Program-made: the position numbers and the translations under genes
Assembly: GCA_034178705.1 (NCBI GenBank)
Contig: JAXFQY010000083.1
Span: forward strand, 1 to 13,662
Reading direction: 5' to 3'
DNA length: 13,662 nucleotides
Origin: RUG12395 sp034178705
GTDB lineage: Bacteria; Bacillota; Clostridia; Oscillospirales; CAG-272
In this document: positions 1 to 7,548 of the stretch, one piece after another
Numbering within the stretch: position 1 is the first letter of the stretch
Layout of the letters: the number at the start of each line of letters is the position of its first letter
The notes under the pieces: model-generated
What the model saw: only the letters and a program-made list of their open reading frames with translations
Told to the model about the DNA's origin: nothing
Database searches by the model: none

Positions 1-941
1 ATCTGCATAAGATAAGGCTCATAGACGTCCTCGATCGTTACTGCCTCTTCACCGACCGTTGCTGCAAGCGTTTCCAGCCCGACCGGACCTCCGGAGTAGA
101 AATCAATCATAGAGCGGAGCATTCTCCGATCAACAGCGTCAAGACCGAGTTCATCAATCTCCAGCTTGGATAGTGCTTTCCGTGCAAGCTCAATTGTGAT
201 CTGTCCGTCGCCGTAAACAAGGGCAAAATCGCTGACGCGGCGAAGAAGACGATTGGCGATACGGGGGGTTCCTCTGCTGCGGCGGGCAACTTCCCATGCA
301 GCTTCTTCCGATATTTTTACCCCGAGGATCCCTGCGCTTCGTTTGACAATTGTGGCCAGTTCCTCTGGTGTGTAAAGCTCAAGCTTCAGCATGACACCGA
401 AACGGTCCCGCAACGGAGTTGTCAGCTGACCGGCGCGGGTTGTTGCCCCAATCAGGGTGAAATGCTTCAGAGGCAGGCGAATGCTTCGCGCGGAGGGGCC
501 CTGTCCGATGATAATATCGATAACGAAATCTTCCAAAGCAGGATAGAGTATTTCTTCAACCGTTCTCGGCAGCCGGTGGATTTCATCAATAAAGAGGACA
601 TCCCCCTCTCCGAGATTGGTCAGAAGAGCCACAAGGTCGCGCGGTTTTTCAATAGCAGGACCGGAGGTTGTGCGGATGCTGACCCCGAGCTCGTTTGCAA
701 TAATGTAGGAAAGAGTTGTTTTCCCAAGCCCGGGAGGGCCGTAGAGCAAGACGTGGTCAAGCGACTGCCCGCGGATTTTCGCGGCATCAATAAAAACAGA
801 AAGATTTTCCTTTGCTTTGTATTGACCGATGTAGTCGCTCAAGGATGTCGGACGCAGCTTGTTGTCATTCTCCCCGTCTTCCGTATGTTCCTCGGTATCG
901 ACAAGGCGGCTTTCAAGATCGTATTCTTCTTCAATCGCCAT
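1..941 (-). CDS. ruvB: Holliday junction branch migration ATPase RuvB (C-terminus cut by window edge)
   Basis: Translating the minus strand from the ATG at 939-941 gives 313 codons of an AAA+ protein that continues past the left edge. RuvB forms hexameric rings that pump DNA through the RuvA-bound Holliday junction using ATP. Visible motifs are the Walker A segment GPPGLGKT (about residues 68-75), Walker B FIDEIHRL (117-124), sensor 1 GATTRAG (165-171) and the arginine-finger segment LRDRFG (177-182). The C-terminal winged-helix DNA-binding domain has begun but its last residues lie outside the window; the family is usually near 340 residues. The start follows an AAGGAG ribosome binding site at 7 bases spacing, and that site overlaps the ruvA stop codon. 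It lies 10 bases after ruvA, so the two are surely co-transcribed and probably translationally coupled. The call is very safe. Confidence 0.97.
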   Translation of the reverse strand, partial: MAIEEEYDLESRLVDTEEHTEDGENDNKLRPTSLSDYIGQYKAKENLSVFIDAAKIRGQSLDHVLLYGPPGLGKTTLSYIIANELGVSIRTTSGPAIEKPRDLVALLTNLGEGDVLFIDEIHRLPRTVEEILYPALEDFVIDIIIGQGPSARSIRLPLKHFTLIGATTRAGQLTTPLRDRFGVMLKLELYTPEELATIVKRSAGILGVKISEEAAWEVARRSRGTPRIANRLLRRVSDFALVYGDGQITIELARKALSKLEIDELGLDAVDRRMLRSMIDFYSGGPVGLETLAATVGEEAVTIEDVYEPYLMQ

Positions 942-951
942 CTTTTTCTCC

Positions 952-1560
952 TTAAGTCATTTTAGAAAGGCAGACACGGATAATGTCTTCCACCGACATT
1001 TTGGAAAGATCCATATCGCGCAGGGCGTTCTGGATTTCCGAACGGGTATAACCGAGAACCTCAAGCGCGCTTTCTGCATCGAGCATCTTGGATGCCGAGG
1101 AGTCGGGAGTTTTTATGGTTGCGCTTTCGGCACCGGAGTGCGTGAAGGAACCGCCTGTGACCTTGTCCTTCAATTCCAGTATGATTCGACTTGCTGTTTT
1201 CGGACCGATCATCGGTGCCGTTGCTATGACCTTCGGACGGTCCGTCATAATGGCTCCGACAAGTTCACTGACCGTAAGAGAGGAGAGAATGGACATTGCT
1301 GCCTTCGGACCAACACCCGAAACGCCGATAAGCATCCGGAAAAAATCAAGCTCCTCCCGATCGGAAAAGCCGAAGAGCTCCATTCCGTCCTCCCTGATCG
1401 AAAGATAGGTATAAAGCTTCGCCGATGACGGGGAGGAAAGAAAAGACAAAGCTCCATGTGTTGCCGCCGAGATTGTGAGAGCATACCCGACACCGGAGGC
1501 CTCTATGGTTGCCGAACCTGGAGATAACTCCGTCAATTCACCTTTGATATAGGAAAACAT
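952..1560 (-). CDS. ruvA: Holliday junction DNA-binding subunit RuvA
   Basis: This 202-residue protein has the normal length of RuvA, the tetrameric protein that holds a Holliday junction in a square-planar form and loads RuvB rings. The N-terminal OB-fold starts MFSYIKGELT and carries the acidic-pin residues E57-D58 within REDGMELFGF. Two helix-hairpin-helix motifs follow: LIGVSGVGPKAAMSIL (about 77-92) and a second ending MIGPKTASRIILEL (117-130). A Ser/Thr/Ala-rich linker (about 133-158) leads to the C-terminal RuvB-contacting domain (about 159-202). The ATG at 1558-1560 is preceded by AAGGAGG, which overlaps the ispE stop codon, fixing the start. It sits 9 bases after ispE and 10 bases before ruvB. 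No ruvC is seen in the window. Confidence 0.96.
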   Translation of the reverse strand: MFSYIKGELTELSPGSATIEASGVGYALTISAATHGALSFLSSPSSAKLYTYLSIREDGMELFGFSDREELDFFRMLIGVSGVGPKAAMSILSSLTVSELVGAIMTDRPKVIATAPMIGPKTASRIILELKDKVTGGSFTHSGAESATIKTPDSSASKMLDAESALEVLGYTRSEIQNALRDMDLSKMSVEDIIRVCLSKMT

Positions 1561-1569
1561 GTTGCCTCC

Positions 1570-2451
1570 TTACAACGGCCGGCAGAGATAAACCCTTCTC
1601 TGCGGCGCTTCCAAAATACGTTTCGCGTTTTGTGCCTGCTCCGAAGAGCGGAAAATACCGAAAACAGCAGAGCCGGAACCGCTCATCAAAGCGGCATCCG
1701 CTCCGAGCGACAGGAGACTGTCCCGGTTTTCCTTTGCTTCTGGACAAAGCGGGAGTACAGCATCCTCAAAAATATTATAGGTATTTGTGACCACACCGGC
1801 AAGATCGCTTGTGTTGAGCGCATGGATCATCGAGCGGATCCTCGCTCGCCGATCGGCGCGATCCGAAAATCTACCGTTATAAATCCGGTCAAGCTCTTCA
1901 TATGCCCATTTTGTGGAGATCCGCTGATTCCCCGAGCAGATCACAATGGAACAGTCGGGAAGGGGAGAGACGGAAACCATGTCCTCCCCGCGCTTCTGCG
2001 TGACCTTGGTCCCTCCGACAAGACAGAAAGGAACATCGGAGCCGATTCGAACAGCAGTATCAATCAGTTCAAGCATACCTGCCTTAGAACCGAAGAGCTT
2101 ATTCAGACCGGAGAGCACGGCAGCGGCATCCGCGCTGCCTCCGGCAAGACCTGCACCGATCGGGATATGCTTCTCAATAAAAATGTCAAGCGTCTTTCCG
2201 GTGATGCCAAAACGTTCAAAATACAACTCTGCCGCACGGAAGGCGAGGTTTTCGCTGTCGGTCGGTATTGATGGATCGGTGCAGGAGAGTGTGATCCTGT
2301 TTTCGGCTGCTTCAGCAATGTTCAGGACAACGGTATCGGCAAGAGATACTGTCTGCATTATACTCTGAATATTGTGAAAGCCGTCCGCGCGCTTCCAAAG
2401 AACATCAAGAAATAAATTGATCTTTGCCGGAGCGGTAAGCCTGAGTTTCAT
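1570..2451 (-). CDS. ispE: 4-diphosphocytidyl-2-C-methyl-D-erythritol kinase IspE
   Basis: IspE is the GHMP-family kinase that phosphorylates the 2-hydroxyl of CDP-methylerythritol in the cytoplasmic MEP pathway to isoprenoid precursors. The 293-residue protein has the usual length. It opens with APAKINLFL (K10 is the conserved substrate-binding lysine), carries the ATP-binding glycine-rich loop PIGAGLAGGSADAAAVL (97-113), the catalytic aspartate in IGSDVPFCL (D139), and the third GHMP motif LMSGSGSAVFG in the C-terminal part. The start ATG has a GGAG at 7 bases spacing, and the gene lies 14 bases after nadB in the same operon. Finding ispE shows this organism uses the MEP rather than the mevalonate route, at least in part. 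Nothing odd is visible in the sequence. Confidence 0.95.
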   Translation of the reverse strand: MKLRLTAPAKINLFLDVLWKRADGFHNIQSIMQTVSLADTVVLNIAEAAENRITLSCTDPSIPTDSENLAFRAAELYFERFGITGKTLDIFIEKHIPIGAGLAGGSADAAAVLSGLNKLFGSKAGMLELIDTAVRIGSDVPFCLVGGTKVTQKRGEDMVSVSPLPDCSIVICSGNQRISTKWAYEELDRIYNGRFSDRADRRARIRSMIHALNTSDLAGVVTNTYNIFEDAVLPLCPEAKENRDSLLSLGADAALMSGSGSAVFGIFRSSEQAQNAKRILEAPQRRVYLCRPL

Positions 2452-2465
2452 TTTGAATCTCCGTG

Positions 2466-4007
2466 TCAGTCGACGATATAGTGCGCTCCGACGCTTTCCT
2501 TGCGGGCAAGAGCACCGGAAGTAACGGCAATTGCAATTTCTGTCATGTTATAAATTTCAAAGGCATAGGGCGCGTCAAGACGGCGTGAATCGAGAAGAGC
2601 AAGATCCGATTCAAAATGGGAAAGTGCTTCGGAAAGCAGAGCGGTATGCCGTACGGCACCTACATGGCTTTGCATGATTTCCCGATGGGTATCCCGCATT
2701 TCCTTGGCTTCTGACTTTGTAAGCGGCGGAAGATCCGGTTCTGTGTAGCTGAGAGTCAGGGAAATGTCGGCAGCACGCCGTTTGTCCGCATTGATGCGAA
2801 GTGCTGCACGCTTTCCGAAAACAAGGCACTCCAGCATGGAGTTGCTTGCCAATCGGTTTCCTCCGTGGATTCCCGTGCAGGCCGCTTCGCCGACGGCATA
2901 CAGACCGTCAATGCAGGTTTCCCCGTTTAATCCTGTTTTGATGCCGCCCATCTGATAGTGCTGCGCCGGGCGTACCGGAATCTGATCCTCGGTAAGCTGA
3001 ATTCCGGATTCGCGGCATTTTGCATAAATTGTCGGAAAACGCTGCGCAAAGAAGGCGCGGGTCATTGAGGAAACATCAAGAAAAACATTGCGGTAGGGGT
3101 TCTTCTGGAGTTCCGCGAGAATAGCACGGGTCACGATATCGCGCGGTGCAAGATCCTTCAGCTCATGAACGCCCTGCATAAATGCCTCTCCCTTGTGGTT
3201 GCGAAGGATGGCTCCTTCTCCGCGAACCGCTTCGGAAATCAAAAAGAGCCTTTGGGCGTTTTCCTCAGCAATCAAAGTGGTCGGGTGGAATTGAACCATC
3301 TCCATCATGGCAAGCTGTGCGCCGGCACGCTCTGCCGCAGCCATGCCGTCTCCTGTTGCTCCGCGGGGGTTTGTCGTATGCTTATAGTTATAACCGATCC
3401 CGCCGGTGCAGATCACGACGTTAGGGGTTCGGAAGAGAATCGTCTTGCCGGCAAGGCTGATTAGTGCGCCGCATATTCTCCCGTCGTTTGTCAGAATATC
3501 GGTAAGATAAGCGTTGAAAAGAAAATCCGTATTCTTGCGTGCAAGCTCGATCTGAGCAAGGCGGCGTGTGGCTTCGCGTCCTGTTGCGTCTCCGCCGCAA
3601 TGAACAATTCTCCGGCAGGAATGGCCGCCCTCGCGGGTAATGGAAAGGGAACCGTCGGCTTTTCTGTCAAACGGAACACCGAGAGAAACAAGTTCCCGGA
3701 TAGCGTCCCCGCTTTCCGAAACAAGAACGCGGACTGCTTCCTCGTCGCAGAGGCCGGCACCCGCCTTCAGCGTGTCGCTGACATGGGATTCCACGGTATC
3801 GTCGGGGGAAATGACAGCAGCAATCCCTCCCTGTGCCAGCCAGGAGTTGGAACAACTGACATCGTTTTTAAGCAGTACTGTGCAATGCTTGTCCTGCGCA
3901 ATGTGGAACGCGGTAAAAAGGCCGGCAAGACCGGCACCGACGATCAGAACATCGGTATCGCGCACCTCGGTATTATTCGTTGAAAACGGGGTGAGATAGC
4001 GTCTCAT
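2466..4007 (-). CDS. nadB: L-aspartate oxidase NadB
   Basis: NadB oxidises L-aspartate to iminoaspartate with FAD, feeding NadA for quinolinate synthesis; in anaerobes fumarate can serve as electron acceptor. The 513-residue flavoprotein has the dinucleotide-binding motif GAGLAGL at 24-30 after a short leader, and SWLAQGGIAA (55-64) for FAD contact. The fumarate reductase/succinate dehydrogenase-like active-site residues are recognisable: H241 in QFHPTT, R289 in APRD, H350 in QHYQMGG and R385 in GGNRLASNS. The C-terminal helical domain ends with the family's typical ARKES-G-HY signature (501-510). The start overlaps the nadC stop by 4 bases and is preceded by an AAGGAA about 10 bases away, so the pair is translationally coupled. 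The only missing partner is nadA, which is not in the window. Confidence 0.96.
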   Translation of the reverse strand: MRRYLTPFSTNNTEVRDTDVLIVGAGLAGLFTAFHIAQDKHCTVLLKNDVSCSNSWLAQGGIAAVISPDDTVESHVSDTLKAGAGLCDEEAVRVLVSESGDAIRELVSLGVPFDRKADGSLSITREGGHSCRRIVHCGGDATGREATRRLAQIELARKNTDFLFNAYLTDILTNDGRICGALISLAGKTILFRTPNVVICTGGIGYNYKHTTNPRGATGDGMAAAERAGAQLAMMEMVQFHPTTLIAEENAQRLFLISEAVRGEGAILRNHKGEAFMQGVHELKDLAPRDIVTRAILAELQKNPYRNVFLDVSSMTRAFFAQRFPTIYAKCRESGIQLTEDQIPVRPAQHYQMGGIKTGLNGETCIDGLYAVGEAACTGIHGGNRLASNSMLECLVFGKRAALRINADKRRAADISLTLSYTEPDLPPLTKSEAKEMRDTHREIMQSHVGAVRHTALLSEALSHFESDLALLDSRRLDAPYAFEIYNMTEIAIAVTSGALARKESVGAHYIVD

Positions 4008-4867
4008 AGGTTTTCGCTTCCTTCGATTTTGAATTTCAGACTGATATCCAGAGAGCGTACCGAATGAGTGAGAGCGCCGATGCTGATAAGGTCAACACCG
4101 GTAGAAGCCACTTCGGCAAGATCGCGGTCTCCCATATTCCCGCTTGCTTCGGTTACGGCGCGGCCGGCAATCAGCCGTACGGCATCCGCCATCTGCGGTA
4201 CCGTCATGTTGTCCAGCATAATAATGTCTGCACCCGCCGAAAGCGCCTCCCGGATCTGCTCCTCATTTTCTGTTTCCACTTCAATTTTCAGAGTATGCGG
4301 AGCGTTTGCCTTTGCGGCACGTACCGCCGCTGTAATTCCTCCTGCGGCGACAATATGGTTGTCCTTGATCAGAATACCGTCCGCAAGGTTAAAACGGTGA
4401 TTCGAGCCTCCCCCGACGCGAACGGCATATTTTTCAAGAACACGCATTCCCGGAGTGGATTTTCTTGTGTCACAAATGCGTGCATGTGTTCCCGCAACGG
4501 CTTTGACTGCTTCTGCGGTGCGTGTAGCGATTCCCGACATGCGCTGCATCAGATTGAGCGCTACCCGTTCCGCCGTGAGAAGAGAATGGGCGTCCCCCGA
4601 TACCTCAGCGATGATTTCGCGAAGAGAGACCCGGTCCCCGTCCTTTTTGCGCGCTGTAAACTTCGTATTCGGATCTACGCGAAGAAAAACGCGGCGCGCG
4701 ACGTCAAGTCCGCAGACGACGCCCTCCTCCTTGGCAAGAAAGCGTCCGTACGCAGTGCTACCGACCGGAATGCAGCAGGCAGTGGTAATATCACCGGTGC
4801 CGATATCTTCTTCCAGTGCGGTTTCGATCAGTCGGTCAACGGATGCGTTGAAATTCAGATTTGTCAT
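4004..4867 (-). CDS. nadC: Nicotinate-nucleotide pyrophosphorylase (carboxylating) NadC
   Basis: NadC (quinolinate phosphoribosyltransferase) turns quinolinate and PRPP into nicotinate mononucleotide, CO2 and pyrophosphate in de novo NAD synthesis. The 287-residue length is normal. The N-terminal domain includes EEDIGTGDITT (19-29). The barrel carries the quinolinate and PRPP residues: R101 in AERVALN, TRKSTPG (134-140), the GGGSNHR loop (152-158), IKDNH with K168 (167-171), IEVE with E197 (195-198) and MLDN with D219 (217-220). It is the first gene of the minus-strand operon; the start ATG at 4865-4867 has AGGAGT at 4873-4878 upstream, and a good promoter lies about 25 bases beyond that. An unusually long open frame runs antisense through this gene but is a shadow. 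Confidence 0.96.
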   Translation of the reverse strand: MTNLNFNASVDRLIETALEEDIGTGDITTACCIPVGSTAYGRFLAKEEGVVCGLDVARRVFLRVDPNTKFTARKKDGDRVSLREIIAEVSGDAHSLLTAERVALNLMQRMSGIATRTAEAVKAVAGTHARICDTRKSTPGMRVLEKYAVRVGGGSNHRFNLADGILIKDNHIVAAGGITAAVRAAKANAPHTLKIEVETENEEQIREALSAGADIIMLDNMTVPQMADAVRLIAGRAVTEASGNMGDRDLAEVASTGVDLISIGALTHSVRSLDISLKFKIEGSENL

Positions 4868-4890
4868 AGAATACTCCTTTTCTTTCCATC

Positions 4891-4919
4891 AGTATATCAT
4901 ACGGCGACCCGGATTTCAA
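4891..4919 (-). promoter_or_regulatory. Predicted sigma-A promoter of the nadCB-ispE-ruvAB operon
   Basis: On the minus strand, TTGAAA (4914-4919) and TATACT (4891-4896) are separated by exactly 17 bases, and the -10 is extended by TG one base upstream (TGATATACT). Transcription should begin near 4884, giving a leader of only about 17 bases before the nadC ATG. I see no palindrome that I can name as an NAD-responsive operator. Confidence 0.75.
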
Positions 4920-4966
4920 CAACTTCAAAAAATTATGAAAACATTTTCTTTCCTCTGGAATTATGC

Positions 4967-4995
4967 TTGATTTGTTGTCTATTTTCGTTTATAAT
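4967..4995 (+). promoter_or_regulatory. Predicted sigma-A promoter of the AI-2E pair
   Basis: TTGATT (4967-4972) and a consensus TATAAT (4990-4995) are separated by 17 bases, 29 bases upstream of the start codon at 5024. It is divergent from the nadC promoter; the two -35 elements are about 47 bases apart in a 156-base intergenic region. Confidence 0.72.
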
Positions 4996-5023
4996 ATTAC
5001 CATTACGGCAAGGAGGTGGAATA

Positions 5024-6313
5024 ATGCGCAATTTTTTCAAAAACGGATCGGCAGGTCGTGTTGCTCTTTGTTGCCTTGTGACGGCATTTATCTGTGTTCT
5101 GCTTGTCCTCGCCGTTTTTCATGTTTCTGATATAATCGACTTGTTCGGATGGGTTCTGAAGATGCTTTCCACTGTGATCATAGCAGCGGGTATCGCCTAT
5201 CTTCTTACGCCTCTTGTCCGCCTTATTGAAACAAGGGTTTTCCGCATCACCGAAGGAGATCGGCACGCCCCGGTAAAGCGTATCCTTTCCGCCGCTCTTG
5301 TTTATTTTCTTGTTGTTGCTCTACTTACGCTTTTTGTGCAGATTATGATTCCTCAGCTTAAAACAAGCTATAGTGATCTGATTGCAAGTGCCGATTCTTA
5401 TTATAAAACCATCAGTGCATTTGCGGATAAAATTCTTGAGAAGCACCCTTCTCTTGCCGACGAATATGCAACGATCGCAGAGCTGCTCAACAAAGAGAGC
5501 ATTTCCGAGCTTTTGTCCGATCTGGTTCGCCGTTATTTTGATACCATAGCCATACTTGGAACCTATTTTATCCGTTTTGCCGAAGCGATTCTTGTCGGAG
5601 CTTACCGCGGAATTATTGCCGTCATTCTCTCTTTCTGGATGGTTATCTCCCGGGGACAGTTGGCATCCTTTGCTCGGGATCTTTGCCGTGCTGTCTTCGG
5701 GGAAAAGAGAAGTGCAGGCATTTTTGAGGCGGTTGGTTTCTCCGATCGCATGTTCGGCGGATTTATTGTCGGGAAGATTATTGATTCTCTTGTGGTTGGC
5801 GTGTTATATTTCATTATCCTTGCACTGCTTGGGATCCCGTACTATCCTATCATTGCTCTTGTTGCTTGCATAACGAATATGATTCCGTATTTCGGTCCTA
5901 TGATTGGTGTTGTGTTCGGCGGTGCAATTCTTATTATTCCGTCACCCGGAAAGGCACTGCTCTGTGTTGCTGTCTCGATTGCCATTATGCAGCTCGACGG
6001 CAATGTTATCGAGCCGCGGATTCTCGGGGATCAGATCGGCCTCCGTTCCATCTGGGTAATTATTTCCATTACTGTTTTCGGGGAGCTTTTCGGAATTCTC
6101 GGCATGTTTCTCGGTGCGCCTGCCTTTGCTGTACTTCTTGAGTTTGCCCGCCGATGGCTGTACCGCCGGTTGATTGCCAAAAACATTTCGCCGGACGATC
6201 TCGGACCGATTGATCGTCCGCCCGATCCCGTTTCCGACGCGGATATCGCTTATGACGATCCCCATGATCAGCCGACAGGAAAGAAAGAAAAAAAGAAAAG
6301 GAAGGGGGCGTAG
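5024..6313 (+). CDS. AI-2E/PerM-family transporter, first of a tandem pair
   Basis: A 429-residue polytopic inner-membrane protein of the AI-2E transporter (TqsA/PerM/YdiK) family. Hydrophobic segments lie at roughly 13-33, 42-67, 86-110, 178-208, 250-270, 274-303, 308-325 and 342-373, with a long soluble loop between the third and fourth (about 111-177), as is normal for the family. Family signatures are NMIPYFGPMIG (285-295) and DGNVIEPRILG (325-335). The tail (about 385-429) is hydrophilic and ends in a run of lysines. The frame is open far upstream, but the ATG at 5024 is chosen because AAGGAGG (5010-5016) precedes it and the hydrophobic N-terminus follows. The substrate cannot be told from sequence; members export autoinducer-2, act as Na+/H+ antiporters or are uncharacterised. 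It is followed after 2 bases by a second member. Confidence 0.9.
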   Translation: MRNFFKNGSAGRVALCCLVTAFICVLLVLAVFHVSDIIDLFGWVLKMLSTVIIAAGIAYLLTPLVRLIETRVFRITEGDRHAPVKRILSAALVYFLVVALLTLFVQIMIPQLKTSYSDLIASADSYYKTISAFADKILEKHPSLADEYATIAELLNKESISELLSDLVRRYFDTIAILGTYFIRFAEAILVGAYRGIIAVILSFWMVISRGQLASFARDLCRAVFGEKRSAGIFEAVGFSDRMFGGFIVGKIIDSLVVGVLYFIILALLGIPYYPIIALVACITNMIPYFGPMIGVVFGGAILIIPSPGKALLCVAVSIAIMQLDGNVIEPRILGDQIGLRSIWVIISITVFGELFGILGMFLGAPAFAVLLEFARRWLYRRLIAKNISPDDLGPIDRPPDPVSDADIAYDDPHDQPTGKKEKKKRKGA

Positions 6314-6315
6314 AT

Positions 6316-7533
6316 ATGCTGAAAAAGTGGTTTGGAGAAAAAAACGGTACCATTGCCGGGTATGTGATCGGCGTGGTTCTTATTACCGCCGTTTTTCTTG
6401 CCCTCTGGCTGCATATCGGATCGGTGATCGGGGTAATCGGTGATGCCATCGACATTCTCTCGCCGGTTCTGTATGCGATCGTTGCTGTCCTTATTGTCAA
6501 TCCTGCCGTTCATCTTTTTGAGGACAAGGTCTTCGCTTTCCTTGTTAAACCAGGGAAAAAACAGCGTCCTGCCTTGCGGCGCACGCTGTCAATAGTTTGC
6601 GGATATCTTTTGTTTCTTATACTGCTTGTCGCTGTTATCGTTATCGTAGTTGTTCCGTTGGTCCAGAGCATGGAGGATCTTCTGACTATGATTCCGAGCG
6701 CAATCCGCTCAACCATCTCCTGGATTGAATCTACGGTTGAGAAAACGCCGATTCTGGCCGGACAAAGCGATCTGATTATGGAATCCATCAATAATTCCAA
6801 GCTCTTTTCTTCCGAGGCGATTCAGCAGCTGCTGGCTAAGCTGCTTACTTCCGCTACTGGTGTTTTTTCAGAGGCAGCAGCCATTGTGCTTGGGCTGATT
6901 ATCTCTATTTATATTATTGCATCCCTCGACTATCTGCGGCGCATCCGTGACCTGATACTGGCTGCTTTTTTCACTCCGGAGCGGGATTCCCGCATTCGTT
7001 CTGATTGCCGCAAGGTTTTTCGTGTCTTTTCCGATTTCATTACCGGACGCTTGCTCTATTCAATCATTCTTGGTATTGTGCTCTTTATCTTTCTCGGGTT
7101 GCTGCAGATACCGTTTTATTCTGTCACTTCCATCGGTATGGGATTGCTTGCCTTCATTCCCGTGATCGGAACCATTCTCTCTTTTGTTCTCGGATTTTTG
7201 CTTTGCCTGCTTTTTGCTCCGTCAAAATGTTTACTATGTGCATTTGGATTTTTCTGCGTCCTGCTTCTCGGAAAAATTTTCCTTCAACCGCACGTGATCC
7301 GAAAAAACGCAACCTGCTCCGTAGGGTTAGCGATTCTTTCGACTACCGTTATGTATGCCCTGTTTGGCGTAGTCGGTATGATTTTTGCTGTTCCGACCTT
7401 TATCATTCTTTTCCGTGCACTGAATCGTTTTATTCGGGGAAGGCTGAATCGCGACGGATCCCCGCCGACCAGGGCAGCTTCTGAATGCTCTCCTTCGGAA
7501 GATAAAGAGGATCAAGAAAGCAGTTCGGCTTGA
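6316..7533 (+). CDS. AI-2E/PerM-family transporter-like protein, second of the pair (divergent)
   Basis: A 405-residue membrane protein with the same plan as its upstream neighbour: hydrophobic segments near 13-33, 45-64, 91-115, 183-204, 245-263, 268-300, 304-322 and 334-366, and a soluble loop about 116-180. The equivalent of the family's IPxxGP motif reads FIPVIGTILSF (280-290), so the GP pair is lost, and the EPRILG-like segment reads QPHVIRK (324-330). It is therefore a diverged paralogue, not a recent copy. The start lies 2 bases after the first gene's TAG stop, with a GGAAGGGGG (6300-6308) as ribosome binding site inside the lysine-coding tail of the upstream gene, so translation is probably coupled. 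The two may work as a hetero-oligomer; that is an inference. The C-terminal 30 residues are acidic and polar. Confidence 0.85.
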   Translation: MLKKWFGEKNGTIAGYVIGVVLITAVFLALWLHIGSVIGVIGDAIDILSPVLYAIVAVLIVNPAVHLFEDKVFAFLVKPGKKQRPALRRTLSIVCGYLLFLILLVAVIVIVVVPLVQSMEDLLTMIPSAIRSTISWIESTVEKTPILAGQSDLIMESINNSKLFSSEAIQQLLAKLLTSATGVFSEAAAIVLGLIISIYIIASLDYLRRIRDLILAAFFTPERDSRIRSDCRKVFRVFSDFITGRLLYSIILGIVLFIFLGLLQIPFYSVTSIGMGLLAFIPVIGTILSFVLGFLLCLLFAPSKCLLCAFGFFCVLLLGKIFLQPHVIRKNATCSVGLAILSTTVMYALFGVVGMIFAVPTFIILFRALNRFIRGRLNRDGSPPTRAASECSPSEDKEDQESSSA

Positions 7534-7548
7534 GAGCCTCTCCCGTCA

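Noticed and set aside
462..965. A 167-codon plus-strand frame opposite ruvB
   Set aside because: It is a shadow of the intact ruvB frame, with no homology-like motifs.
1630..2271. A 213-codon plus-strand frame opposite ispE
   Set aside because: It is a shadow of ispE, which carries all GHMP kinase motifs.
4064..5023. A 320-codon open stretch upstream of and in frame with the first AI-2E gene, antisense to nadC
   Set aside because: It has no ribosome binding site at its start, is Cys/Arg-rich without any recognisable domain, and mirrors an intact nadC. The hydrophobic N-terminus and AAGGAGG place the true start at 5024.
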